In this document: positions 1 through 10,640 of the stretch, piece after piece
Numbering within the stretch: the stretch's first letter is position 1
How the letters are laid out: the number at the start of each line of letters is the position of its first letter
Source: Ilyonectria destructans
Lineage: Eukaryota > Ascomycota > Sordariomycetes > Hypocreales > Nectriaceae
DNA length: 64,000 nucleotides
Assembly: GCA_020740775.1 (NCBI GenBank)
Contig: JAHEWK010000016.1
Span: 1 to 64,000, forward strand
Direction of reading: 5' to 3'
The notes under the pieces: model-generated
What the model was told of the DNA's origin: nothing
The model's database searches: none
Seen by the model: the letters and a program-made list of their open reading frames with translations, nothing else
Made by a program: the position numbers and the translations under genes

Positions 1-133
1 CCTAACCCTAACCCTAACCCTAACCCTAACCCTAACCCTAACCCTAACCCTAACCCTAACCCTAACCCTAACCCTAACCCTAACCCTAACCCTAACCCTA
101 ACCCTAACCCTAACCCTAACCCTAACCCTAACC
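1..133. repeat. Telomeric repeat (CCCTAA)n
   Basis: About 22 uninterrupted CCCTAA units run from base 1, followed by one degenerate unit at about 134-139 and then unique sequence. This is the C-rich strand, so the physical chromosome end lies to the left of the window. The repeat unit is the one used by most filamentous ascomycetes. Confidence 0.98.
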
Positions 134-1485
134 TACCCTAGGCGGGCTCGCAAAGGGGTCGGAGGGCAGGCGCTGCATCCAGAAGCCGGCTAGGACCTGC
201 AAGACCTCCCCCTCGAGCCTGCTGCTGCTGCTGCTTCTGTCTAGCTCTTCCTCCTCTTCTTCCTCTGCTTCCTCCTCTCCCCAGCTGCTGCTGCCGCCGC
301 TGCTGTTAGTCTCCTCCGCCGCCGCCGCCGCCGCCGCCGTCTGCAGCCGGCTCCAGAGCCCTTCGAGCTGGTCTCGCTGCGCCGGCGTAAAGGAGAAGGC
401 ATGCTGCTCGACGAGGTCGTCGGCGCCGAGGGGCAAGACCCTCATGCAGTAGCAGAGGAAGCGCTTGCTGTAGCCCAGGTACCAGTCCATGCTGGCCTTT
501 TCCTGCAAGGGCCCAAACGGCCGGCTGTGGGGGTCTTCGGGGTAGGGGCTGGCGAGGAAGAGCCGGCCGATGAGCGGCATCTCCTGCAGGCCCGCAACGC
601 AGCCGCGGAAGAAGATGCTGTCGAGGGCCTTCACGAGCAGCTCGAGGCCCGGCTCGTCCTCGGGCTGCGGCATACGGCTGGCCAGGTAGATGGGGCGCAG
701 GTCTCGGCCGCTAAAGTGATCCATCCAGCCTGTATGCCGCAGCCAGTTGGTAATCTCGTGCTTGCGAGCGCCGTCTTCGAGCATCTGGAGCTGCCTTTCC
801 TGCTGCTGGCCCTGCTCATAGTCCCACTGCAGCTGGATGCCCGCTGCTAGCTGGGCCTGCTGCCTCCTCCTAACCCTTCCGGCCTCGTCGTCTTCTTGGC
901 ATATAGCTGCTGCCGCCACTGTTGCCGTAGCAGCTGCCTTTTCCTCGTTGCCCTCCTCGTCGTCTCCCTTATTTGTTGCCGCCTCAGCTGCTGCAGTTGC
1001 TGCTACCCGGAAGTATCACTGCTTCTGCTGTGGCCTGGTAAAGAAGGTCTGGACCTCAACGCCGAACCAGAGGCCGTCTCTGGCCCGGCTGCTCCGTGCT
1101 TCGTGGACCTGGCTGCAGTGCCCTTTGCATAGCTTCCAGCTGACAGTAAGGAAGCCGGGGCACCGTCGGCAGCCGAAGCCGTGGCGGATCGGCAGCCCGG
1201 TAATAGGGGCTATAGGCTCCCTCGGCGGCAGCTGCTGCCTCTCGGCCGCTCCGGGCCGCTGCCAGCTCGGCCCCGTTAGGTCGCGCCCTATAGGCTAGCC
1301 GGTCGAGATCGGAGTGTTTTCGTTGTAAGTGGCTCTCTAGGTCGGCGACGGCATAGCCGTGGGTCTTGCAGACTAATGCCTGATGGGCGGGATAATAGAT
1401 AAGCCAGCTCTTGCTAGCAGTAATAATTGCTGGCGGCTGTAGCGGCTGTAGCTGCAGATAGATAGGCCTATTTAATCCCTCTGCC
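128..1485 (-). pseudogene. Telomere-linked helicase N-terminal (DUF3505-like) gene, truncated by the telomere
   Basis: The minus strand encodes a relic that reads toward the chromosome end. Its N-terminal part has a zinc-finger-like segment (CKTHGYAV ... ESHLQRKH) at about 1315-1370, a second Cys/His-rich segment (GFGCRRCPGF, LCKGHC) near 1120-1190, and then the conserved block ITNWLRHTGW ... IYLASRMP ... FLCYCMRV at about 430-770. This order matches the N-terminal region of subtelomeric RecQ-like helicase (TLH) proteins of ascomycetes as I know them. A frameshift lies near 1230 and a TGA at 1016-1018. The last open stretch ends in the telomere repeat, so no helicase domain remains. The low-complexity tail (poly-Ala, poly-Glu, Ser) is at 190-340. 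Telomere addition inside the gene is inferred from the abrupt join. Confidence 0.7.
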
Positions 1486-2177
1486 TCTTCCTTCTCTCCC
1501 TCTCTCTCTCTTTCTCTGCTGCTGCTGCTGCTGCTAGGTCCATTGAGTTGAGTCGGCCTATATAAAAGGGTATTATAGAAGGGGGGGGGGGGGGGGAGGG
1601 AAGAAAGGGAAACCGCCTCCTCCTTTCCTTCCCTCTTGAGTTTTTCCTTTATCTCGGCCGGGCGCTCGAAGAGGCGGTGCTGCGATTGGCTGGAGACCGG
1701 TCATCCTATGGTATACAGTCATCCTATGGTATTGTGGATGCGGCGCGGCCCGGGCGCGGCTTTTTCAGCCAATAGCGGCGCGGGAAACGGTCATCCTATG
1801 GTACCGGGCACCGTAGGATAACCGCGGATTAGCGGTTAGGGCTCTCTATGGCATCCTGACCTTGGTGGTGTGTATGCATTAGCAAGAGGCGTAAAGCAAC
1901 GTTTTGTAATTCGTCAACGTCGTTGTGGATTCCTTCATTCTTAAAACATTTTACTGAATTGTTCCTTTCGATGTTGGAATGACCGTTCCATCTCAAACAG
2001 GGGAGGCCTGCGATTGCAGGGATCCGACCAGATGCTGTTGCCTAGAATGGCTGCCTCCCATCATTGCTTCACGAAATGCTGAGTTCTGCTCCCCTCCTTC
2101 TCGTTCCTTCTATCCCTCGGGGTAAAGGAATATTGTGTTCGCATTTCTGGTCCCTTTGTTCATGTGGTTGCTGCCGT
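1486..2177. other. Low-complexity, gene-free stretch
   Basis: It contains a TC run (about 1495-1513), a CTG run (about 1517-1533), a pure G run (1581-1596) and three short direct repeats described separately. I see no credible gene. Confidence 0.6.
1701..1803. repeat. Three direct copies of TCATCCTATGGTA
   Basis: Exact 13-base copies start at 1701, 1719 and 1791. The last is followed by a near-inverted form (ACCGTAGGATA) at about 1810-1820. The function is unknown. Confidence 0.85.
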
Positions 2178-2394
2178 CCTGTTCCTGGGAAGGGTAGGAT
2201 ACTGATTTCTCTATTGATGCCGCCCTGCTCCTGGGAAAGGTGTGATACTGTTTTCTCTATTGCTGTCACCCTGTTCCTGGGAAAGGTAGGATACTGATTT
2301 CTCTATTACTGTCACCCTATTCCTAGGAAGGGTGGGATACTGCTTCCTTGCGCCGTCTCTGAGAAATCAGTATCCCGCCGTTCCCAGGAACAGG
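2178..2394. repeat. 46-base tandem repeat with an inverted partial copy
   Basis: Units begin at 2178, 2224, 2270 and 2316, an exact 46-base period. Each starts CCTGTTCCTGGGAAAGG or a close variant and contains ATACTGATTTCTCTATT. An inverted partial copy (GAGAAATCAGTATCC ... CCAGGAACAGG) follows at about 2360-2394, so the array can fold back on itself. Confidence 0.9.
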
Positions 2395-2442
2395 GCTACA
2401 TCAATAACACGGTTTCTTTTCAGACTTGACGTCCTGCAATTA

Positions 2443-3080
2443 TTAATTTTTTTTTTGCTTTGCGCCTTCCTGAACACCGCATTCTAGTCCTGTCAAGATC
2501 ATATCCCATGCACGCCAATGTGCGGGGGCTTGCGTTAGGGCATGTTCCCACGGCCTCTTCATCCGCACCTCCCCTCGCCCAAGCGAAAGCCATCCCAGTG
2601 CATATGCATACAGGTACTGGCTCAAATAGCCCGCCCGCACGTCGAGCAGCGGCAACCGATCCGGCGCATCGATCGGCCACCGCGTGCGCGCGACGAAGCT
2701 GCTTCCCATCACCACAAGCCACCCCCAACGCGACAACGCGTCGTACGCCCCGTCCGACACGGACGGCAGCGCGCCGCCACACGCCCCCGCCAGCCCCGCC
2801 GCGGCGATGTCGAAGGCCAGCAGCGTGGCTGAGTACCACACAGGCCCGCGCGCGCCGCGCAGCGCGCCCCACTGGGCACGCAAGCAGCCCGTGACGGTGC
2901 CGATGTCCCAGTGTGGGAGGACCAGGATGTGGGCGATGGGGTAGCCGGCGATGCTGTAGAGAGCTGTCGGGACACCGAGCCGCCACAGCTTCGCGCGCAC
3001 AAAAGCCGCCACCCCGCTGGCGTTGCCGCCCTTCGGGCTAACAGCTTGAGCTTGTAGGGGAGGCCAGAGATGTGAAGTAT
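2443..3080 (-). pseudogene. Fragment of a membrane-protein gene, family uncertain
   Basis: The minus strand is open for about 210 codons, but no ATG starts it: the open stretch begins in the middle of a coding-like sequence and includes an in-frame GTG at 3012. The product has several hydrophobic stretches (ALYSIAGYPIAHILVLP, SATLLAFDIAAAGLAG, GWLVVMGSSFVA, YLYAYALGWLSLG). The pattern of a short basic segment (FVRAKLWRLGVP) before hydrophobic helices recalls acyltransferase-3-type membrane proteins, but this is only a resemblance. GC content is much higher than in neighbouring sequence. About 110 bases are duplicated in opposite orientation at 5628-5737. It is probably a gene fragment cut off from its 5' exons. 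Confidence 0.4.
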
Positions 3081-3809
3081 CCCATGTGCCTAGTCTTATT
3101 CTGATTAGCTGCTTTGAAAATGTGGCTTAAGATTGAAATGCCCCTCCGTCCAGTCCGACCGGTGGCGGCGAATTGTCAGCCACGGTTGGCATTTTCAAGA
3201 GCGATATATGTGATACAGTACCGAAGCGCCGTGGCGCATTTCGCCAGGGATTCATTGGGCCAAGGCAGCAAGGCGAACAGCTCATCACTGCATCCACCAT
3301 TTTCGCTGCCTGATATGAACTAACTTACGCCTGATTCTACGCCCCTAACCTTTCGGAACCAACTTTCGCCAAGTAGTTCACAATTGGTTCTCCTTGCTCC
3401 AACCTAGCCACATCCTGCCAAATGGTGACTTACTCTTTTGACCACAGAGCAAGGTTGCTTCGTACAACTTCGTGTCCCGAGAGGAAGCAGGTAATCGGTC
3501 GTTCCTTGCTCCAGTCTCGCGGCTGCACACCCAACAGATATCGACGCCATCTCAAATAATTACACTATAGGCTGCCGTAGTGGTCATCAGTCCTGTGGCT
3601 CGATGGCCAGTGCGGGGGATTAGACACTGCCTGTGAACTTCATAAGGCGACAACTGCGCTTACGATTCACATTGAGGCGTACCACCCGCTTTACGTCGAG
3701 GTGGTGGCCTAGATGGTCAGATGGTGCAGTCAATTATTCAATGATGATAGGTTCGATCCTTGCTATATATCGCTAGATTATTCTGAGTGCAGATCTGTAC
3801 ACTACGCAT
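3081..3809. other. No gene seen; possible tRNA-like pol III boxes
   Basis: At about 3703-3760 the plus strand has an A-box-like segment (TGGCCTAGATGG) and, about 48 bases on, a B-box-like GGTTCGATCC. The intervening sequence does not fold convincingly as a tRNA for me, so I do not call one. A decayed tRNA or tRNA-derived SINE is possible. Confidence 0.3.
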
Positions 3810-5010
3810 TTAGCAATTTGTTCGCCCATTCCAATACGCTTCGCCGAGACTGGTGTAGTTGCCGCACGGCATCCTGATCGTCTCGCAGCAGGCTACGATG
3901 AACATGACTGCCATAAAAGCCCATATCGTGATGGTATAAACCTTGTACCACGGCGCAGAGACGCAAGGTATGATTGTCGACTGGGTTCCGCCGCTGGAAA
4001 AGTACTTGATGTAGATAACACACGAGAGTGTCATAAAGTAGAGGTAAAACGCGCCTAGCAACATCGTCGTCAAGGACCTCTCCCAGACATCCTGGGCAAG
4101 CAAAGGTGTTGCCTATAGGAGAGCCAGAGTCCAGGCCCCAAGAAGTAAGGTCAGGTACGTGTATCGAAACCCGACGCTCGGCAAATAGGATGTGGGCCGG
4201 AAGCGGGAGACTACCCGCACTTCTCTTACAGAAGACGAGAGCATACCCGACTCCGAATCTATCGAGGATTTGCCCCGGCCGTCATCGATCTGCTGTAGTG
4301 GATCGGTATGCTGTGCTGCCAGTTCTAGCCATATGTTATCCCGGGTAGTATATAAGAAGTCCAAAGTCAGCCAGCCCGCTGCAAAAAGGCAGAAGAATCT
4401 AAGGATGGATAAGGGATAGAAGATAAGATTTACAGCGTCCTGAATGCCAGAATTAGCCCTATTGACCCCCTTAAAGACTCCAGTGAATATATAGAAAGCC
4501 TGGAGGCCCTGCAGCGTGATAATAAGAGTCTTTATCGACTCCCACGACCAAAGCTCGGCTCTCGAGCGCGGCGGCAAGTTCGTACAGTAAGGCAAACTCG
4601 CGATTATCATATCTTCGGAACCATCCCAACCCCGAACCGTCCAGAACAGCGCATTACTGGCAGCTATATCTGTGGCGGACCAGTCGCGGGCGCGGATCCG
4701 TCTGTTAGCGATAGCAGCGTAGCGCTATATGATAGATATGGGATTGTACATGCAGATGAAGTCGTGCCATCTCGGCTCCCTCTTGCAGAGAATTGAAGGA
4801 TGCGGGACACTACCGGCGATATGGGCGATGAGAGGCGCTAGGGCGAGAGTGAAGATTGCTATCTATTCCGAGAAGCCGATGCTATGGCTCTGGTAGGTGA
4901 AAGGGTAGATGATAATATTAACTATGATGGCAGTTGCCTACTTGTAGATGGACGATCGTGGCTACGATATGCGAGATCCTTGGAGATGTGGCCTGGTGAG
5001 TAAAGTACCG
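3810..5010 (-). pseudogene. Multi-pass membrane protein gene broken by TAG codons
   Basis: A single minus-strand frame can be followed for about 1.2 kb, interrupted only by stops, all of them TAG in the stretch I translated (for example after the residues LGAWTLALL and after YNPISII). It encodes repeated hydrophobic segments, including AIFTLALAPLIAHIAG, FYPLSILRFFCLFAAGWLTL, RYTYLTLLLGAWTLALL, MLLGAFYLYFMTLSCVIYI and ITIWAFMAVMFIVACC. Several of the TAGs fall where Trp would fit, as expected from TGG-to-TAG transitions. It ends with a TAA at about 3810. I do not recognise the family; it looks like a fungal integral membrane protein with at least five helices. Confidence 0.55.
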
Positions 5011-5552
5011 GGTCCAAGTTATCTGTGAGGTCGAGAAAAACTCGTTTTGGTGTTTTCTGAAGCTGGGTCCGATCAACCTGGCCTTAGCACAAATTGCCAC
5101 AGCAAGTCGGCTTTAAGTGGAGCTTCTGACAAACGATCTGGAGTATATTCCTTAGATGCTTACTCAGCCGCCTTATTGCTTCCAAGACGGTTGTCCCTGG
5201 TAACCAGTATGGCCAGCTACCGAAAGACCAGTGGCGTAAGGAGGTCTTCAGATGGTTTGACATTTCCATGATCATGATCCAGTCGGCCTTTCTCGAATTC
5301 GCAACCGGACCCTTAGATCCAGTCCTACAGCCATTAGTTTCGCCCCCAGACGACGCTGAGATCCAGCGAAGTTGTAGGAGCCAACGCGTCCGAAATGTTG
5401 CCGGAGTGCGTAACTTCAACCCTGTCGCTATCCTCGCACTCGTCTTTCCCGGGCTCTCCATCATCGCGGCCGGGCTTACTCTGGATACGGCGGTAGGATG
5501 GTTTCAGGGCCGGACTAAGCTCGGGGACCATCGCCGGCTGCAGAGTAGAACC

Positions 5553-5597
5553 TGTTCTGTCTCTGTTCTGTCTCTGTTCTGTCTCTGTTCTGTCTCT
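5553..5597. repeat. 11-base tandem repeat (GTTCTGTCTCT)x4
   Basis: Four perfect 11-base units sit immediately before the inverted duplicate of the 2.8 kb region. Confidence 0.85.
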
Positions 5598-5627
5598 GGC
5601 TGTGGATCCCCATGGTTTGGCAGCTAC

Positions 5628-5737
5628 CACGGGCTGCCTGCGTGCCCAGTGGGGCGCGCTGCGTGGCGCGCGCGGGCCCGTGTGGTGCTCGGCCACGCTG
5701 CTGGCCTTCGACATCGCCGCGGCGGGGCTGACGGGGG
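5628..5737 (+). repeat. Inverted duplicate of part of the 2.4-3.0 kb gene fragment
   Basis: The plus strand here matches the minus strand of 2783-2893 with only a few differences; both encode GCLRAQWGALRGARGPVW and then SATLLAFDIAAAGL. A further short match (GGCGTACGACGCGT) follows after a deletion. Confidence 0.85.
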
Positions 5738-6369
5738 CCGGACTGGGCGTACGACGCGTCAGACACCCGGCATGCTACGAACGATGCCACACAATACTAC
5801 AGATCACAGACAGACCTGCCCACTGTCGCTCCCCCCAAAACACAGTTGCGGAGGATTGGCCCCCCTTCGCCACTCAACAAGGTCTGCCGACGTCATGCAG
5901 GAGCTCTCATACTCAGTAATTCAACATCTCGAAACGAGCGGAGCATCGCACGACGCGAAGCGGTTGATGCCAGCTATAGTCACCATCGCGAGTGGTCGCA
6001 CTCACAGAACGAATACATTACCATATAGGACCCAGCAGGAGGTAACGAAACTAGAAGGATGCAAAAGATGATATACAGAAGGACATCAATTTTAGGACAT
6101 CAATTTTCGTCCTCGGGCAGGAATGCTTGAGGCTGTCTTCTGCGCAATCATCGAACTGCGATCATCGTCTGACTGCGTGCCTGGACGCAGTTGCCCCTCG
6201 GCTTTCTACCAGAGCCAGCCCATTATAATTGATATGCTGCCCCAGTGTACGGCGTTGGGTCGCTAGAGGAAATGTTCGTCTCTCAAAATAAGTATGGGCG
6301 GCTTCTAGTGTCAAATGGCACTGCTGAAGCAGTCACTATGCTCTATATAAATATCTTTTTAGACCTCTA
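5738..6369. other. No gene seen
   Basis: Mixed-composition sequence. A 14-base direct duplication (AGGACATCAATTTT, twice) is visible near 6080-6106. Nothing else is supported. Confidence 0.5.
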
Positions 6370-8554
6370 TTAATGTACATGCTCATTCGCTATGTCGTCT
6401 CTCAAAGAACGGTAATGTGCCACACAGGCTCTCGTAGTAGGGTGATCAGATCCGAGAACTTCCACATAACCGTCACAGGCCCTCTCATACAGCCTAGCCG
6501 CCTCTGAGAAGCGGGTCTGTCCGTGGAAGAGGTAGGCTAGGTTGTAAACGCTCGTGAGCGTGTCCGGATGCTGTCTGCCGAGTACCTTCTCCCGAGCATC
6601 CAAAGCTCGTCGATTCATTTGCTCCGCCTCCCCGTACTTTCCCTGGTATTGCAGCACCAACGCAAGATTGCTGATGCTCGTGAGCGTGTCCGGATGCTGT
6701 CTGCCGAGTACCTTCTCCCGAGCATCCAGAGCTCGTCGATTTATCTGCTCCGCCTCCTTGTACTTTCCCTGGTATCGCAGCACCAACGCAAGATTGCTGA
6801 TGCTCGTGAGCGTAGAAGGATGCTCTCTGCCGAGCACCTTCTCGCTTGCATCCAGAGCTCGTCGCTTTATCTGCTCCGCCTCCTTATACTTTCCCTGGTA
6901 TTACAGCACCCCCGTAAGATTGCTGATGCTTGTAAGCGTAGAAGGATACTCTCTGCCAAGCACCTTCTCGCGAGCATCTAGAGCTCGTCGATTTATCTGC
7001 TCCGCCTCCTCGTACTTTCCCTGGTATCGCAGCACCAACGCAAGATTGTTAATGCTCGCGAGCGTGTCCGGATGCTGTCTGCCGAGCACCTTCTCGCTTG
7101 TATCCAGAGCTCGTCGATTCATCTGCTCCGCCTCCTTATACATCCCCTTCATCCACCGATACCATCCTGCGTTGGTAAGCAGCCTGGCCCACCTTAAAAC
7201 ATCCTCAGTACTATTTGGCTCCTCTTTAAGAATTTTATTAATATGGGGATCCAATCTCTTGCATTCCGGCCAGTTTTTATATTCCCCTGATGGATATTGG
7301 TCTGACATAACCTTTAGAAACTCCTGCTTCTACCGCTGCGTATCGCCATCTGATAGCCACAGCTGCGTGCAAAATTGCACCAAGGCATGCATCTCCAATA
7401 GATCTAGCTTGGCTGTCACCTCTACTAGTAAGTAGTCACGGAGCACCTCAAGGTCCTCATTAAGGTTATCCTCGCTATCTTCACTATAGTTATATGCATA
7501 TGCTTGAAGCATAGGCTCGGGGATCCCTTGGGGATTGAAGAAGCTTAAAAAGGAAAGCAGGTCGATAGCTGAGGGCCGTTCGCGATGGATTTACTCGAAG
7601 GTAATCTGCCATATAGTGACGATCGAGTTAGAGGCGTTCTCGTCCCGACGGAGGTTGCCGCCGTCTCTGTTGAGGAGGCTCGCCTTCTTCTTATGGCTTC
7701 TCCGGAACTCGTCCATATAAGTCGGTACCGATATGCGAGGCCTCCTTTGCTTGATGTAAGCGGCAGCCTGGGTTATTGCAAGAGGCATGTAGTTAAGATC
7801 ATCAACGAGATCTGCTATTACCATATCATCCTCAGTGCACTCCCCAAGCCTATTCTGGAGAAGCTGTAGGGCTTGGCTTTTCTCTATCCTCGGCATATTG
7901 CAGATAGTATCTGGACCAGCCAGCCTTACTGCCGCATCCGTGTTGCGAGATGTAATGATGATCGATCCGTAACCGGTCTTTGGTAGGAATGACGCTAGTG
8001 ACTGGTTGCGTGAGCCATGGGGGCCCGGAAAGAATACCTCAATGGAATTGGCATTGTTGAGCACTATTATCCATAGTCCATTCTCCTCGTTGTATAGCCA
8101 GGTATGTACCAGCTGGAGTATATTGCGCTTTGGATTATCTCGTCCGGGAAGCTGTAGTTTATCGGCGATATTTCGGTATGCCTCCTCGAAATGGGCCCTG
8201 GAGCTTGTATATACCCAGAAAACCCAGGTGTCTGGTGACGCCTGTCGGACTTTGTGTGCGTAATGGATTGCAACCTGTGATTTCCTTGGTCTGTCAGTAA
8301 AGTCTTTGGGCCATGGGGCACACAGCCTACCCGATGCCACCGAGCCCGACGAGCGCAGCGCGGCTGCCCGGTTGTGCGGTTTGATCTTGCAGCCAGAGTA
8401 TGATGTCCGTCCGCTTAACGAACTTGGGATCTGGCGGGAAAGGGATAGTCGAGAAGGGTCGGATAGATCGCGGTGGGGCATGGCCGCTAAAATTGTAGTT
8501 GATCGTACTACCGCCAGACGCGTACACGCCGGCAAACACATGATCACCGCTCAC
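6370..8554 (-). pseudogene. NB-ARC-TPR NLR receptor with three premature stops
   Basis: Minus-strand NLR. The N-terminus carries a Gly/Asn-rich motif (SGDHVFAGVY ... GGSTINYNF), then the linker PFSTIPFPPDPKFVKRTDIILW and the P-loop VGLGGIGKSQVA. A 46-base intron (8285-8330) splits the P-loop Gly codon. The nucleotide-binding domain continues with WVFWVYTSSRAHFEEAY, WIIVLNNAN (Walker B-like), GSIIITSRN and LNYMPLAITQAAAYI. After a winged-helix-like region come about six 42-residue kinesin-light-chain-type TPRs (YEEAEQINRRALDAREKVLG ... HPDTLTSISNLA). In-frame stops are TAA 7591-7593, TAG 7330-7332 and TAA 6901-6903, each one transition from Gln or Trp. The first in-frame initiator at 8554 is GTG and no upstream ATG is seen, so the start is lost or lies in another exon. 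In related proteins such receptors trigger heterokaryon-incompatibility-type cell death. Confidence 0.85.
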
Positions 8555-9075
8555 TGGCGCTTGGAAGCTGGTATGACTTATGGAAGCAACAGGTTGTATG
8601 CCTCTTCACCTCTTGCAAGCATGCTGCCGGTATTTCACCAGATCGAGTTTCAGTCAGGCTGCGTATACGATATGTCTGCGGCTGAGAAGAGGCGTGACGC
8701 TGCGTAGGACGAATCACAGCTCAGCTGCAGGAGCGAATTAAAATCGCAGCCGGTCTAGAATGCGGCCTCGTCCAAAACACCAGCAACACCGGCCGGACGT
8801 ATATGGCAGTCTCTATTATCACTTTGATGCATGTTATTTGTGTATAAGTTCGCACGGAGTTTGTAGCCTAGAGTAACATACAAGATATATGATGCGGTGA
8901 GACAACGTAGCAACAAATTCGAACGAACACGATGGGGCAATAACCGTTCTCTCAGCCCATGCTAGCGCGGGCATCTGATAAGATTTCAGATCATCGCCCC
9001 GCATAGACGAGCCGAACCGAGAGCAAGCGACTGCTGTGCTCGTATCTTAGCTCACCCGTATACCCCTCTTCCTCG
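8555..9075. other. Intergenic region between the NLR and the PNP gene
   Basis: About 520 bases; no open frame of note. It should hold the NLR promoter and possibly a lost first exon. Confidence 0.5.
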
Positions 9076-10386
9076 TTAGCTCTGCGGCCCGAAAATGAAG
9101 TTGACGGTCCCTCCCGTCGTGTGGGTTCCCGGGATGACGTATTGGCCTGAGATAGGCCCGTGGAAAATCGGCCTATGCGAGGCATTGGCTGTTTGGTTCT
9201 GTTGAGGTATGCTGGCCGCGGAACCGTTGCGGCTCCCGGTGTCTTTATTGCCGCCAGCCCTGTTCGCAAGTATCGCAGACGAACTATACTTACCGTTGCC
9301 CGCGGATGCTTTCAGAGCTTTGTCAGTTTGGATATAGCCTTCTAGAATTGCCTTGGATGCTGCGGCCGCCGTCGCCGCTGTAAAATTCTGCTATCCCTTA
9401 TGCTTATGAGAGTCCGTATAGTTGCATACACCCTTAACTACGATACAGGGAACTTCATCCCAGACCCCAGCGCCTTCTATCTTAAATGCAACTACGCCTG
9501 CTTCCCTTGAGAACCTGTTTCGGTTGGCAGCCGACTTCATTACGGTATCTCCCGATGCAACCGCCCCTATATGTACTGCCGGCTGCCGAGCTGTATCGCT
9601 GTTATTGTGCTCTGACTGCCGTTTTGCCTGGAGCCGTTCCCTCGTGACAAGATGTTCGTCGTCGCATCTGAGATCTGCGCATGACGAGCTGAGGGCCTCG
9701 TCGCAAATGGGGTCTGCGTCGCTGAAGTAATCGCGGCAACTACATGTCGGCGATACGCGGTGCTTGTGACGGTAGGTCGGCTCGAATAGCCTGTCTTCTG
9801 CCAGTCCGGGGTAGTCGTACTTGCCCCGACGCCTTGTCTGGGCGACGTTGGCCTGCGGCTGCCGAAGAAAACGGGCAGTCCGTTATTCGAGCTGGTTGAG
9901 GCCCCGGTCGGTCTTGAATAGAGCGAGCAGATTGCGGACGTCTTTGTTCGGCCGGCCAAGATTGTCCTCGACGGTATTCTTGCGTACAAACTTGTCAGGA
10001 TACTGCCGGCCGAAATCGTACTGTACGACGGTCTTGCTGATGACTATATTGCCTAATAAAACCTTGTCGTCTCGGCCGCAAGGTATAGCTCCGCACATGC
10101 CGACGAGAAGGGCCAGTTGCAAGCCTCCGTAGCTCGATTGCATGCTGGCAGCCGCGCTGGCCGCGTTGGTCTTGCCCATATGCGGCAAGAGGGCCAGAAC
10201 GACATTATATTTGCCTATACGGCCAGTTGTATAGCTGTTAGGGTCTCCGACCGCTCGTCCGTACCGATCGCTATCTTCGTCCCAGAACTCGTCGAAGATG
10301 TAAGATACGGCGTCGTACTCGAGCGGCAGTGCGCAGATGATTGCGACCTCGAAGTCGTCACGGCGAGAAGGCTGCGGAGATGACAT
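9076..10386 (-). pseudogene. PNP_UDP (nucleoside phosphorylase-like) domain protein ending in an NLR-shared motif
   Basis: A single minus-strand frame of 437 codons from an ATG at 10386 (MSSPQPSRRDDFEVAIICAL). The sequence is a phosphorylase-superfamily domain as found at the N-terminus of many fungal NLRs: EYDAVSYIFDEFWDED, GRIGKYNVVLALLPHMGK, LLVGMCGAIP, GNIVISKTVVQYDFGRQ, GAVASGDTVMKSAANR, and the catalytic-region segment FKIEGAGVWDEVPCIVVKG followed by CNYTDSHKHKG. Here the domain is not fused to an NB-ARC. After about 400 residues the protein ends with SGQYVIPGTHTTGGTVNF and a TAA at 9076. The two premature stops are TAA 9883-9885 (after NQLE) and TAG 9391-9393 (after KHKG, where Trp is expected). 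It is divergent from the plus-strand NLR. Confidence 0.85.
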
Positions 10387-10640
10387 GATCAGATGGGAAG
10401 AGGACAACCTGAGTGTTTGGGGCCTCGCTTTCGAAGCAGTTCAAAGCTCCGTGTGTGTTGACAGATGCATGGTGTTTGCACGTGGCGAGGAGCCTGTTCA
10501 GCTGCGGGGTCTCCAAAGTAGGGCTGTGCCAACAGCGCTTCGAGCGGGCAAGGCTGCACTTTACACCCCATCTATTCCAAACCACACTTGCGAACAAGTT
10601 GCTACTCTCAGAGGGCTATGCCCCAGGGACAGCGGTGACA
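10387..10640. promoter_or_regulatory. Shared divergent promoter of the PNP gene and the plus-strand NLR
   Basis: 254 bases separate the two start codons (10386 on minus, 10641 on plus). No clear TATA box is visible. Co-regulation is inferred from the geometry only. Confidence 0.5.

Noticed and set aside
3695..3770. tRNA gene suggested by A-box and B-box-like words
   Set aside because: The B-box match is good, but acceptor and anticodon stems do not pair by eye; kept only as a remark.
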